Positions 1-11,190 of a stretch of 64,000 bases of DNA are shown piece after piece. The stretch is from Sympetrum striolatum (taxonomy: Eukaryota; Arthropoda; Insecta; Odonata; Libellulidae). The stretch spans positions 19,438,459 to 19,502,458 of the forward strand of contig OX388349.1 in the NCBI GenBank assembly GCA_947579665.1, read 5' to 3'. Below the pieces are notes generated by a model, which worked only from the letters and a program-made list of their open reading frames with translations, was not told the DNA's origin and made no database searches. The position numbers were made by a program, and so were the translations under genes. Position 1 is the stretch's first letter. Every line of letters starts with the position of its first letter.

Positions 1-150
1 TCATTGTTACAGATTTTTATTATTGTTTCGAGCCAAATTGGTGAGAAGCTAACAATGTTGTTGAGCTCAATTAAATAACTTATGACTCATCATTGTTGCA
101 AGATGTAGTGTTGTGAGCCGAAATCGGTGCGACAATGTAAAAATTTAAGT
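1..150. repeat. ATTGTT-rich tandem duplication, about 86 bp period
   Basis: Two diverged copies of a unit are visible. GAGCC(A/G)AA(A)T(T/C)GGTG starts near 30 and again near 115, and CATTGTT(A/G)C starts at 2 and 90, giving an offset of 85-88. The words CATTGTT and ACAATG recur in both copies. No coding potential is seen. The left edge is cut by the window. Confidence 0.5.
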
Positions 151-399
151 TTGATGAGAAAAATACAATAATTTATTCAGGCTGTTGCCGCGGAACGTCC
201 ACGCAACTGAAGACACTATGTAGCCTAGAGGTGTGGTCCTGAAGCCATTTAAGGCATACAATGTGGAATATCTTGAAACATATTAAAGTTTTAATATTTT
301 TATCCCCATCTAGTTTATTACATGAAGCGAAAATGAAATGGCATTTTTTCTTCCTAGTTTTAATCCAGCGATTAAATGAGCTTTCCATCGTACAATTTC

Positions 400-1000
400 T
401 GCCTTAAACTAAATAAAGAATTAATCTCCACGTACCCTTATACCCAATGTATTTCCCATTCTAATATTTCACAAAAGGACGATAATAGATGTCGAAAGTT
501 TCGCCATTCTTTCCTAATAGTGTGTCATCGAATATAAAAAAACACGCCAAAACGTAGAGGAACGTGCTCTGTTTGTTAACTCAAGCAATTAACACGATCA
601 TTTAATTCCGTTGTAATCCACCCCTTAAGGGATCCCTCTTTGTAGGGAGGAACAAGCGTGTTGTTTTCCCCGTTGCATCATGGGTCCACCACCGAGGGAA
701 ACTTTCTCACAGATCTGTCCTTTTTCCCTGCGGCGATCTTTTCAAAGGTTCTCCGCCAAAGCGCTATTCATCATCGGCCTTATCTTGCTTCATCCGTATT
801 CCAGCCGTTCTTTCTACATTCCTCGTTAAAAGGTACGCTCACTCATTCATACTGGCCACACGAAAAACAGACCACAAACATGCCTTTCAAAGAGGCACAG
901 AGCAAAGGAAAATGTGTCTCTTATTTAGTTAGATCTTGTTCATGGCTGTGGTTATATGAGAGCTACTAAGAAAAATAATTCTGAGAAATTACTCATATTG
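400..1000. other. Unremarkable non-coding stretch
   Basis: A mixture of AT-rich DNA and a slightly GC-richer patch (620-860). The 103-codon open frame at 658-969 has no recognisable domain, no supporting splice context and ordinary composition. I treat it as chance. Confidence 0.4.
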
Positions 1001-1010
1001 TTACTCCTCA

Positions 1011-1057
1011 TAAATACCACACTCCTCATCTTGTTTAAAAGGCCTCATTCCCTCTCT
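1011..1057 (-). repeat. Dispersed GATGAGGAGTG motif, copy 1
   Basis: Minus-strand copy of the dispersed motif: AATGAGGCCT, then CAAGATGAGGAGTGTGGTA. The left part is conserved and the right part diverges from the better copy at 8036-8083. Confidence 0.5.
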
Positions 1058-1206
1058 AAGGCTCTCTTAGCTAATAGTATAGGTGGAAGTTTGAACTAGT
1101 TTTCCGACTGATTACGTTACAGAAATACCTTTTTGAAAGAGTTTCCTTTCGGAAGAAAAAAGTTAGTCCTTGTCGTTAAAGATTACGCAGACCAACAATT
1201 ACGGAT

Positions 1207-1400
1207 TAGGTTATTGTTACGTACAAGATTATTATTGTTGTTATGGTCCAAGTTGTATATGTTGTTATAGTGACTGACTTAAATCAGTTATACCTGCGAT
1301 TTAAGAGCTAACCTAAACTAATCAACAATCACTGCGTAGGTTATTGTTGAGTGTGTTATAATTATTGTTGCTATTGTCCAAGTTGTAATTGTTATTATAA
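1207..1400 (+). repeat. 130-bp tandem duplication, ATTGTT-rich
   Basis: TAGGTTATTGTT occurs at 1207 and 1337, and TCCAAGTTGTA at about 1247 and 1377, so both anchors give a 130-base period. The second copy degenerates after 1400 into a short ATA-rich run. It belongs to the ATTGTT-rich repeat class seen elsewhere in the window. Confidence 0.65.
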
Positions 1401-2500
1401 TAATAATAATCATCTCTTTATTAGGGCAATATTAAGACTAAAAGTCTTTTCTTCCATCCAACCCATATATAGTTATGGTAACTGACTTATATAGTTTTAC
1501 ACGTATTGATGATTTTTTATGAAGATACAGAAATATGGAGCTGTTTATTGTTTAATTGATCCTAGTTGTAGTATTGTTTATTGGAATCTTAATAACTTCA
1601 ATATTCACAGCTTAATTTTCAAACTGTCAATATCATATTTAATGACAGTTAGTGCGAACAATGCTTCAATCTAAAACTTCTATTGAATCGTTCGAGGCAC
1701 AGCCATCCGCCGCCCCACTTACTGCCCCGCCCTGAGGCGGTCACCTCACTGTCTGGAGCCGTCCCCGATTCCAACTACAGTCTGTTGACTCGTCTCCTAG
1801 GCGACTCGATTTTTTCTCCCGTGAATAGGGTGGGGATCACTTCACACTCAACGTGCTTCTTTCTCCGATTGCAGTGATCACGGACACGTGAAATCGCCCA
1901 ACGAGCGTGATTCCGGAACGAATTGCCTTCATTTATTATTTGAGCCCTTGAAGTTCAATTAGAGAGTGAAAGTGGGATGGGAGATGAACCCACTTCATGA
2001 AAAGGTGACCTCAGGCACACAATGGAATGTCCTTTGAATCACATCTCAAAGACCCATTTCCCCCGAGCCTTTCATTTCTCGAATACTTTTCAGGAACTTT
2101 TCCACGTCCGTCAATTAATCGTGAGTTTTTCCGACCGCCGCTTTGTCAAGGGAAAATACTTCTCGAAATATGCTCTCTCTCTCTCGTGGGACCGTTGGTG
2201 TATCCTTCCAGGTGATGCATTGGATAGCTTCGCTCTTGTTTGCTATCAGTCTACATGGAATACCTATATGAACTTTAAAATGAAACAAATATTTCAGTAT
2301 GTATTTATTAAAGCACAATAAAATTACGGGAATAGAAGCAAAGGAATAAAAAAAATCCGTATTATTTGTTCTATTAACCAAGCAAAGATCAAATTCATTT
2401 TATGGCAATGGTACGAACTGAGTAGTAAGAATTATCAACAACATCAATTTTACCGTAGCTAAATGTACTAAGTGAAATCTGGTGGAATTTCATTTTATTA
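1401..2500. other. Non-coding, GC-richer patch at 1690-2240
   Basis: AT-rich flanks surround a CpG-containing patch at about 1690-2240. Several overlapping short frames in this patch run on both strands with no recognisable product, which argues for base composition rather than coding. No repeat family was recognised. Confidence 0.4.
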
Positions 2501-2504
2501 AATC

Positions 2505-2693
2505 GAAGCAGAAATAAAATGTTTACTTTCCAATTAAATTTCTTATAGCGGCCATGGCTTCGGTGTACGTTTACATCATCATCAGGACTGAAATATAGAA
2601 ATTAATTGTTTTATTGATGATGGTGTAATTTGGCACCGAAGTTATGATCATATAAATAAAATCTACGGAAAGTAAACATTTTATTTCTTCTTC
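2505..2693. mobile_element. Foldback with head-to-head hammerhead-like modules
   Basis: The outer arms at 2505-2531 and 2667-2693 are reverse complements over 27 bases with one mismatch. The imperfect palindrome continues inward. The minus-strand reading of the left half and the plus-strand reading of the right half both contain a GATGATG segment, a short stem and a CACCGAAG segment. This resembles the CUGANGA / stem II / GAAA order of hammerhead ribozymes carried by Penelope-like elements, but the core bases are degenerate. I infer a non-autonomous inverted pair of Penelope-like termini. An unrelated MITE is possible. Confidence 0.45.
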
Positions 2694-3879
2694 AATTTTT
2701 AATTTTACCGTAACCCTATGATACAGAAATAAAATTTCAAATTCACCTTCATTTAATGAGTTAATCTATTAGGGCCGTCAGTAACCAAAGAGAAATCAAG
2801 GAATGGTTAATTAAGTCGTTTCCAGTGATCTTAGTAGTACAGGGATGTGGATTGTCAAATTGTACTACTGAATGTTTATATTAAATTGCACCATTTGCAT
2901 TGTGATACCCTAGAGGGTTAACGATCGCATAACAAAGCATTGTAGAAATTATAACAATGTGAAGTAACAATATCTTAGGCTGAGGCAGTCCCAGACGAGT
3001 AACAACAGAAGGAATAATGATGCATATTTCAGCGACTTATAACCGTTTAGGCGTAACTGAACACTGCAAATCTGCGATACCCAACTGATATACTGTGATA
3101 CACAGGTATGCCATTAGTCAAGTTCAAATGTCAAGCTTTGATAAAAATTACGAAATACACAATGGCATCATATAAAAAAAACGACGTACCATACATGGAG
3201 ATTATTTTACGAGAATTTTTTAGAATACTGAGAGTTCTTAAAAACTGAAATAGTTTATTCCAATCCCAAACTGTTTCACACTTATACCAAGGATAATTGC
3301 AATGGATACAATATTGATTTTTTATTATTTCGCTCTCATTAGAACCTAGTTACATAAAAAATAATAAACATTATCCATATACTTTAAATTACAAACTGCA
3401 ACATCAATGGCTCTTTTACGTTTCTCAGCAACAAAAGTGCAATAAAGCATTAAACATCAATCAATAAAATTGATTTGAATAAACATGCCATATTAGTTGC
3501 CTTGCCATCGTGAAAAACAAATTTTAGGAATTTGTCGCATGATTTACTTTCTACTTCGACGAAGTGGCACTACCGTTGTCCTATAACTACTGACGCTGTC
3601 AGAAATAACATCTCGTAAGCAGGCGAACTCCTAGGGAAGTCGACTAAGCTTTACTGTGAGAGATAACCGTTAAAATAAATGGTCACTTCTCTTCGTTTTT
3701 TCTACTGAGCTTTCAAGATGATGACAGACTAGATTAGATGGGATGCTGGTCTATATCTACCGCCTATGCCTACTATGCATACGTACCTACTGCCACATTC
3801 AACTGGCGGCTTATGGGCTAAATATGTAAATTTAAATACGCTAATGTAATAAGTTCTTTTAAAATGTATGGTTGTCGCT
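2694..3879. other. AT-rich non-coding stretch
   Basis: No gene or element is identified with confidence. On the minus strand, about 3550-3585 has a CACTTCGTCGAAGT hairpin followed by AGAAAG. This is distantly reminiscent of the hammerhead stem II plus GAAA arrangement, but it lacks CUGANGA. Confidence 0.4.
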
Positions 3880-4060
3880 CACGAATAACAACTTTTAATC
3901 TTATTGTTGTGCGAGTGTTGTAAGATTGTTGAGACTATTCTTATTATATATCATTCGTATTTATCGATCGATCACATATATCGAATTCGTAATTATATTC
4001 TTACAACAATTTCACGCAACAATGTCGCACTACATTGTTCTATTTTTCCAATGGTGATAA
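3880..4060. repeat. ATTGTT/ACAATG-rich cluster
   Basis: The segment is dense in ATTGTT, AACAAT and ACAATG words on both strands, for example at about 3903, 4004 and 4019, without a clean tandem period. It matches the word content of the clusters at 1-150, 1207-1400, 13560-13780 and 25290-25510. Confidence 0.35.
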
Positions 4061-4168
4061 TTAAGGATAAAAAGCTCTATTGTAAATGGTGAGTAATTTG
4101 AATAATGATGATTTGAACCTCATTCCTGCAACTATTAACCACAAATAGCTTTGGGAAGGGGGGTATGA

Positions 4169-4200
4169 GCCGACTAAGAAGAATGAGGAGTGAGGTAATT
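4169..4200 (+). repeat. Dispersed GATGAGGAGTG motif, copy 2
   Basis: Contains AATGAGGAGTGAGGTAATTT after a degenerate left half. It is followed, as in other copies, by TTTACTTGCTTTTCTC and a CAAGCCAG-like segment. Confidence 0.5.
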
Positions 4201-5238
4201 TTTACTTGCTTTTCTCAACAAGCCAGAACGCTATAAGCGGAGCAAGTACCCGTAAATGAAGCATAATGACGAGATAAACTTTCCTTAAAGAGATACCTAA
4301 ATCTATGCAATTATTCTGCTTCACACATGTCTCAGTAACGTCCATATAATTACAGTCATGAATGATATTTAGACAAGGATATAGGAAAAATGAATTTCCT
4401 CCTTCAATCCTAGGCAAAAAGGCAAAAGAAATATGTTCCATGCATGAGGATGCGGTAGCAGTACCCGTGTGAGTGCAATGGATTCAAAAAAGTAAGAATG
4501 GGGCAATGAGTAAAACACCGAGACGGTTTCGGATATCTCCGTGCAATTGGAAAGAGCGGGAAATCCAAGGCTTAAGGCTTCTGAGGTAGGGAAAGGATTT
4601 GGAATCTGCGATGGACCCCTTTATCATCTGGGAGAAGGCGATATATCAACGGGAGGGAAGTCCTCGGTCGATTTCGTGGGCATTGTCGCTTCTTTTTGCA
4701 CTTTTTCCATCGAATTGGACGAGGGAAGATGATGCAATGAAATGGGTCCATGATACGGTGAGGTCTAAATCAATTTATCCGCTAAGGACTCTTTCCGTTC
4801 GAAGAGTGTCTCCGGTAGCCATGGATACCGCGGTCGCCATCTTTCCCTTTCTGCAGATAAAATAACCCCTTGGAAATGTGCGGTCAAATGGGATTAGCGA
4901 CACAGCCTTTGAGAGTATTATGAAAGGCTACAGGAGATGAAAGTGGGCGCATTGGCAGGATCACACGTATCACTACCGTATTCATGTCACGGTTGGAAAG
5001 TCGTGAATTAGTACCACTTATCACTTCTGTAAGCCATAGTTTCAGCTATCTTTTCCACTATCTTTCTTTCGTTTTATAAGTAAATAGTTACTAATATTCC
5101 AAATACCATCAATAATTGTTATTCACCGATGTACATTTCGCTGTCCTAGCCAACGGGATTTTCTAGGTGACAAAGGAGAATGGCCAAATTGTGTGTAAGT
5201 AAGAACAAGGAAAGAAAACAATTGAGGAGCGGAAGATG
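4201..5238. other. Non-coding, GC-richer patch 4480-4870
   Basis: A moderately GC-rich, CpG-containing patch at 4480-4870 sits in AT-rich DNA. Overlapping short frames there have no recognisable domains. No splice-bounded exon could be supported. Confidence 0.4.
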
Positions 5239-5694
5239 TCAAGTATTGTCAATTGAAGAAATTAAAGTTTTATCAAATTCAATAAAATTATTCATAATAT
5301 TATTTAATTTTTTATAAATATATAAATTTTCCCAAGCATCTAATCCAAAATTTGCATTATTTAAGAGTGTTATATTGTTTATAGAAATATTATGAGCGTG
5401 ATCTGCCATGTGCATCGCTACTGCTGAGTTTTCAAACCTCCCATACTTAAAATGTGCAATATGTTCTTTAAATATTATGATTAACTTTCTGGTAGTCTGT
5501 CCAACATATTTTTTGTTACATTCAGGGCAAGAAATGATATAAATGCGAGATTTTTCGAGTGTGTATATTTTATCTTTGGTTGAACCTAAAATGTTTTTAA
5601 GGTTGAATTGATTGTAGAAGCAGATATTTAAGTTGTAAGCTTTAAAAAATATTTTATAAACCTTTCGTTTTTTTCGTTTTATAATTATGCTCAT
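5239..5694 (-). pseudogene. Penelope-like element, GIY-YIG endonuclease end
   Basis: This 151-codon minus-strand frame carries the GIY-YIG nuclease-like block of Penelope-like retroelements. At residues 51-73 it has IYIISCPECNKKYVGQT, with the two short beta-strand signatures (IYII and KYVGQ) separated by a cysteine pair. Downstream come TRKL, KEH and MHMADHAH, matching the usual spacing of the conserved arginine and histidines. In intact elements this domain follows a reverse transcriptase and cuts target DNA for priming. Here no RT is readable upstream (above 5700), so I infer a 5'-truncated or rearranged copy. The N-terminal 40 residues are lysine-rich and the initiator methionine may be incidental. 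The frame is open but the element is very likely dead. Confidence 0.75.
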
Positions 5695-5699
5695 TTTAA

Positions 5700-6430
5700 T
5701 TTTGCAATAATAAATTTAGTGTTTAATTTTCTAATTGTAGTGCAGGCATGCATTTTATATATAGTGAATCGATTAAGTTTTTCCTACGTGAGAAAAAGGG
5801 TAGACTGCAGTAGAACATACTAAAAGCTAGGCTAATAGATGAAATAGTTGATTCTCTAATACACAAGTAAGATAACCTATTTTATAATGTTGAAATCCCA
5901 TTTGAGAATCAGCTGGCAGCTCAACTGCTATTTCATATTATATTTCCCAATACATTCCCGCTGTGAATAATTTTCCGATGCAATATTTTAGCGGTTTTAT
6001 TTTTAGACGTTCGTACAATTTTAAACTGCATAATTCACAACCCAGACCTCAATTCTTGAAAGCCTTTTATAGCATCCATTCTCGAAATCTGGGAAAATAG
6101 AAATACTAAGTTAAGCTCACTTTACGAAGAATAATATTCCAATCTTGAAGTATTTACGTCTCATTCCGAGTTGCTCCCTAAGGCTATTTCCTCACTGCTT
6201 CCAGCCGTAGGCTAAGAAAGTGCTCGCTCATAATCTTGTATTTCTAGTTCAGCTAACTCTAGCAAAGACGGCGGGGGACCTGCGGCTGCATGCCCCTTCG
6301 GGCGTCCATTGAGGCCTCCACATCACTTTCTGGAACGGAGTTCATAAAACTTATTGCGATGAAAGTTGCTAAATGTTGAAGTATCGACTGGGGTTATAAC
6401 ATGGGAAAATCATTGCAAGACCTAGGGAAA
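5700..6430. other. AT-rich non-coding stretch
   Basis: It may hold decayed upstream parts of the Penelope-like element, but no RT motif is readable. A small GC-rich patch lies at 6240-6310. Nothing else is recognised. Confidence 0.35.
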
Positions 6431-6480
6431 TAATGAGGTTAACTATGCAAGATGAGGAGTGAGGTACGATAGTTTGCTTT
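6431..6480 (+). repeat. Dispersed GATGAGGAGTG motif, copy 3
   Basis: AATGAGGTTAACTATGCAAG is followed by ATGAGGAGTGAGGTACGATA and then TTTGCTTT. This is one of the better preserved copies. Confidence 0.6.
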
Positions 6481-8035
6481 AGCTTCTTTATAGTTCCAAA
6501 ATACTTTAAATGGAAAGAGTCTGCAATTTTAGCACATTGACCCTATGTCCAACATATTACATGTCACTTAATTAAGAGCAACCAGGATAAAACTTCGTAG
6601 ATTTCACATCCGTATAGTCATGAGCAAGAGTTAGTTAGTAAATGCAATATACGCTTTCCTCTATCTGTAAATATTAGGTTTCCAAAAATAAGCTAAGAGA
6701 GGTTTTGCAAGTATCTAACTATTAAGAGTATTTTAACAGAAAGATTAAAGTACAATTATAATTCAGAAGTTATATCTACCCTAAATTATATGTACTTAAT
6801 AATATAATATTTAAAACCTTCAGATATTTGAAAACAAAAGTCCCGAATACTGACGAGGTGGCATCTTAACCATAAGTTTAAGAGACTAAATTCTTTGTTA
6901 AAAAAACTCAGGATATGCAATGTAGAATGTATGGATAATTTTGAACATCTTCTGAACTTTTTTCATCAATATTTGAGATGAAAACTCTACTAAAAGATAA
7001 AAGAAAAGTAATTGTATTATTTAAGATATGATAGTTGCAAAATATTTCTATTTTTACAATAAATGCACAAGCTAAATATCATCTATGATAATGCTATACC
7101 TAAAAATCCACTAACTCTAATTTAGAATGACTCTTTTGTTCAAAAATCTTCCTAGTGATTCTCATCTGAATGCATGTTGAGATATCGGAAAAATCATTGT
7201 TTTAGAGTTTCTTAAAATCCACTCTGCAAAAAGTACTCTCTTTCGCTAATCTTCTATGCTTTAGCCGTAATCCGCGAAGTCCTAGTCGTCTGGGATTTTA
7301 TCCGTCTCTTTTGAAAATCGCTTGGATTATCTCTTTGACGTCTCCAGTCGTTATATCTCCAGTCCGGCGCATGATCTTCGTAAACCGAACCTCTCAATTA
7401 TCCACAATTGACTGAAAGCACTTGTGGATTGTCGATGCACATGACTTCCGGAAGCCCTTGCGCTCCTCTCAGACGGTCTCTTCAGCGTGAGAGACGACCG
7501 CCTCAGGGCATGCCGTTCAACGGGGGCGTAAATAATTGAAAATCGGATGGCGAACGAATTTTTCGAACTAAAAAATTGATAATTTGCTCCTGATATAGGC
7601 CATAGCAATGGCTGCATCAACTTTACATTAATGAAGTGCTTGTGATCCGTCTGTATAATGATCCCCTGAAGATTGATATGGCAACCAAAATTCGATTGTT
7701 CCAAATAATGTTAAGGGCAACAATCATTTTTATTACGAAAAAATTACTGAAGGTATTGTTGAGACGTGCGTCGCAATAGAGAAATAAATAATTGGCTATT
7801 GTTAGTAACGCGATGCCTGCGAGGCCTGTACTGTGCCTTCTTTCAATAATTTACGAGTATAATTTGAATGGATTTTAAAGAAAAGAGATAAATGTGATAC
7901 AAAAGGGAAGGTATTATTCTGAAACTCATTTTTAAGGCACTAGTTGCTAGCTAGAATATTTTAGATTATGATTGTAATGCCTGTGCGTAAAAAATACCTC
8001 ACGGAGGCCGATTCAAACTAAAAGCTTTGTAGAAG
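6481..8035. other. AT-rich DNA with CpG-containing patch 7250-7560
   Basis: Mostly AT-rich. The 7250-7560 patch is richer in CpG and contains a small hairpin around 7470-7500 (AGACGGTCTC and GAGAGAC). The 117-codon minus-strand frame at 7351-7704 has no recognisable domain. Confidence 0.4.
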
Positions 8036-8083
8036 GAATGAGGCTTACTAGGCAAGATGAGGAGTGAGGTAGTTTACCTTACC
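8036..8083 (+). repeat. Dispersed GATGAGGAGTG motif, copy 4 (best copy)
   Basis: The clearest copy reads GAATGAGGCTTACTAGGCAA followed by GATGAGGAGTGAGGTAGTTT and ACC. It serves here as the reference for the family. Confidence 0.65.
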
Positions 8084-9039
8084 TTCCCTACTGGGACTAC
8101 CAGATACCAAATACAGCTACTTTATCCGAGAGAAAAGAGAAACAAAATCCATTCCTAAAAACCGGAAGTTTTTGCAATTAACACAGGTTGGGAACAAATT
8201 TTTCTTTAAGAGGCCGAGTATGATACCACCAGACTCTTGAATGGTCACTTGTTTATATTCAAATAGTCAATGATCGAAATGTATCATCCATATTTAATCG
8301 AGATGTTTGCTAATAAAACTGAAGGAGATTAATGCTTAGTTTGATTCCAACTTCAGGCGATGAACGAGGCTGTAAAACAAAATGATATTTTAGCGAAATT
8401 CCTTTAAAAATGATAAAAAAGGTCCGCAATGTATGCCGGGAAAAATACCACAGGTACTCTGATTCAGTCTTGTACGCTACAGAAACTTGCGATCATAACG
8501 AGTCTTTTACAAAACACAGCCCCGATGACTCCAGACCCTAAAACGATCAATCTTCGGATGATTAAACGACCACCTTCTCAACGCCATTTTCGAATTTGCT
8601 TCCCATTTCGCGAGAAAAAAAAAGAACTTGTTTAGTCCGAATAAATTGACTCCGCAGAGCAAAAACCCATCTGCGGCGAAAGAAGCGAAAAAAAACTCCA
8701 ATTTTGCACGCGTTGAAAGAATACGAGGAGTAGAAAAAAGACGCCGTTTAAGCCAATTTACTCGTTCGAGGGAAACCGAAAAGGTTATCGGAGAGAAGTA
8801 AGTTCTCGAAGAGCGATTGCGCGAATCGCTGCTCTTTTTTTTCTTTCTCGAGGCGGAGTTGCCTTCGCAGGTGTTCTGTTGGGCAATGCGTGAATTAAAA
8901 TGCCACAGCGCCTTTCGCCAGCGATTTCGGAACCGCTTGGAGTATCCATCGCTTCACACACATGCCGCCTAAACAAGGTAAACAAGTATCCCACGACGTA
9001 TCCAAATTGTCGTCGTATTCTGATGTCATTCGCTAGTTG
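8084..9039. other. Non-coding, CpG-retaining patch 8420-9000
   Basis: A CpG-rich patch (8420-9000) has several overlapping short frames on both strands and no recognisable product. It could be a regulatory or nucleosome-favouring segment. No promoter motif is convincing. Confidence 0.4.
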
Positions 9040-9099
9040 ACAATCATATTATTGTTATAATACATGATTGTTACATCAAATTATTGTTATATTATTACA

Positions 9100-9500
9100 T
9101 TCTTGGTATTCCCATTGTTATGTGGAATAATAATACTCTGCCATCTTTAAGAAAACAATGTAATTTTCAATCCTTACTTTCATTGTTACAGTGTGATTTT
9201 ATTTTCATTGTTACATATTAATCAGATTAAATCGTTGAGGTAAATTCGAGTTTTCATTATTATTCTCATTGCTATGTGCATATAGTCTCTGTCGTTGTTA
9301 AGAAAAAAATGTAATTTTCAATTTTTACTTTCATTGTTACAGTGTGATTTTATTTTCATTGTTACATATTAATCAGATTACATCGTTGAGGTAACTTCGA
9401 GTTTTCGTTATTATCCTCATTGCTATGTGCATATATTCTCTGTCGTTGTTAAAAAAATAGGTAATTTTCAATTTTTACAGTCGTTGTTGTTACAACTGCT
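9100..9500 (+). repeat. 150-bp tandem repeat, about 2.7 units
   Basis: TAATTTTCAA(T) begins at 9161, 9312 and 9462, so the period is 150-151. TTTCATTGTTACAGTGTG and CATTGCTATGTGCATA recur within the units. Units 1 and 2 are close to identical over long stretches and the third is truncated near 9500. There is no coding capacity. Each unit is rich in CATTGTTAC. Confidence 0.85.
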
Positions 9501-11035
9501 GCAGTGAGGTTTAGTTTTCATTTTTAACTATTGTTTCATTCCGTCGCCTGTGTATTTTTGAACTTTCATTGTTGAACAAATAAAGTAAATATATAATTGC
9601 CGATAAAGATTGTTTCAGAAGGCATTGTTGAATAGTATAAGAAAAATTCTTACGCATGTACGTAGATATGGATGAATGTATGCATTAATCTACATCTCCG
9701 GATCCTACGAAGAAATTTTCTTCCAAACCTATACCGTCATCATAGAATAGCTTCTGGGATGAAAACTTCGATAAAAATAATTTTATTTTCGGTTAGGTTT
9801 TCGGATTAGAAAGATTGAGGAAGCAAAATAAAAAGTTGTGAAATTTCATCTTGTTTATTTCTACCATGATTATAGCTATTACAAGATTAAAAAAGTTTCA
9901 CATTGATGATCGCAGGATGGTCTTCCATAAGTATACTTAGGTATATAAATGTGTCCTTTACTAAAGCATTAGCAATTAAATATTACGATACTTGATCACA
10001 AAAATACATTAAACGTAGCATTGTCGTGTTATTTTAACTTTAAACTTAAGACCTAACATACCAGCATAAATCAGACCCATCTCAATATTTTCGTTATTGG
10101 AGATTGTTCAGTCTTCCTTCGTTGAAGAATGTTTCAATCGCCGTTGTTGCATTGATTCGCTCCAAATAGAAAACGTACGTATTCCACCGATTCGAGAGAA
10201 AACACTGACCAACTGCAACAAACTGCATAAGCGCCGGGTGATATGTGGTGACTATTAATCAAACGGTGGAGTACTTTGGAGAAAGAAGCTTTAAATTGTA
10301 GAAATTTATGGCTGCGACCGGCCCTCCCGTGGCAGTGACAAAGGGGACGGACAAAGGATATTTTAGGGAAGAAAGAATGCGCGCTCTCATACAAAAACAC
10401 AAATGAAGGCGTACCGGACGGATTTAATACGTGCAACATCAAGGAATGAGAAAATACTAGAAAAATCGGATCGGACATGATATGCCGAGAAATATATATC
10501 CTAGCTATATTTAGGGTTTGAGTCAATCTGTAAAACAACGCAGAGTGTTCCGATGTATTTATGCATATTCGGTTACTAGTACATTCCTACAAAATTCAAA
10601 CAATCTTTAAGAAGGGAATTCCATTTATATTCTTATAATTTTTATATAATTTATAAGTAAGGATAGTTTCAGAATTGAAGTTACGGAACCTTTGTTAAAA
10701 TAAACTGATTATCGATAAAATCCCATAGCTCTGAAAAGTGTCACCTTGACAACCATGAACCTTGTTTGATGCGCTTATAATAATACACAGGGTGCATATG
10801 CCATTGTGGATGTGTTCTGAAATATGATAGGGAAAACTATTAATATGCTATTTAAACATGGTTCATTTATTTATTATTTAATTACCTAATTGTATATTTA
10901 TTTAATTGTTTATTTAAAATTATTTGTCATTGTTACCATGTACTGCACCGGCAGCTAAGGAAAGCAATAAATTATAGTTTCTTGGTAAGGTAAATGCTGC
11001 ATGATTTTTGCGAATTTAAAAATTAAATAATGGAA
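9501..11035. other. Non-coding stretch
   Basis: AT-rich except for a slightly GC-richer patch at 10130-10450. The 134-codon minus-strand frame at 10134-10538 shows no domain I recognise. An ATTTATTTATT-type A/T run lies at 10865-10930. No repeat family is assigned. Confidence 0.4.
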
Positions 11036-11047
11036 GAGAAAGGATAT

Positions 11048-11178
11048 AAGGCTCCCGGATAGTGATGTAGACAGCGCGTTTACCTTTGGTGAAAGCGGTC
11101 CCGGGTTCGATTCCCGGTGGGAGCCAATGTGCGAAATGACCTAAGCTGTCCAAGCACTTTTTACAATACTACTACTAC
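11048..11178 (+). mobile_element. tRNA-derived SINE (family S1), complete, with TSD
   Basis: A tRNA-like head has seven-base acceptor arms GGCTCCC and GGGAGCC and a TΨC arm (CCGGG, TTCGATT, CCCGG) containing a canonical box B, GGTTCGATTCC. The anticodon and D arms are not normal, so it is not a working tRNA gene. A tRNA-unrelated tail follows and ends in a short ACT repeat. The element is flanked by a perfect 12-base duplication, GAGAAAGGATAT (11036-11047 and 11179-11190). This shows retrotransposition by a partner LINE. Related copies are at 38650, 51807, 57680 and 59183. Confidence 0.85.
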
Positions 11179-11190
11179 GAGAAAGGATAT

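Noticed and set aside
3545..3590. Further hammerhead-like module on the minus strand
   Set aside because: CACTTCGTCGAAGT followed by AGAAAG fits stem II plus GAAA, but the CUGANGA core is absent.
8060..8075. let-7-like TGAGGTAG word
   Set aside because: It is part of the dispersed GATGAGGAGTGAGGTAG motif and has no hairpin partner.
10134..10538. 134-codon minus-strand frame
   Set aside because: No domain or motif recognised and no splice support. Probably chance.
11048..11124. Functional tRNA gene
   Set aside because: Acceptor and TΨC arms are good, but D and anticodon arms do not form a normal seven-base anticodon loop. Several copies with the same tail and a target duplication show it is a SINE.
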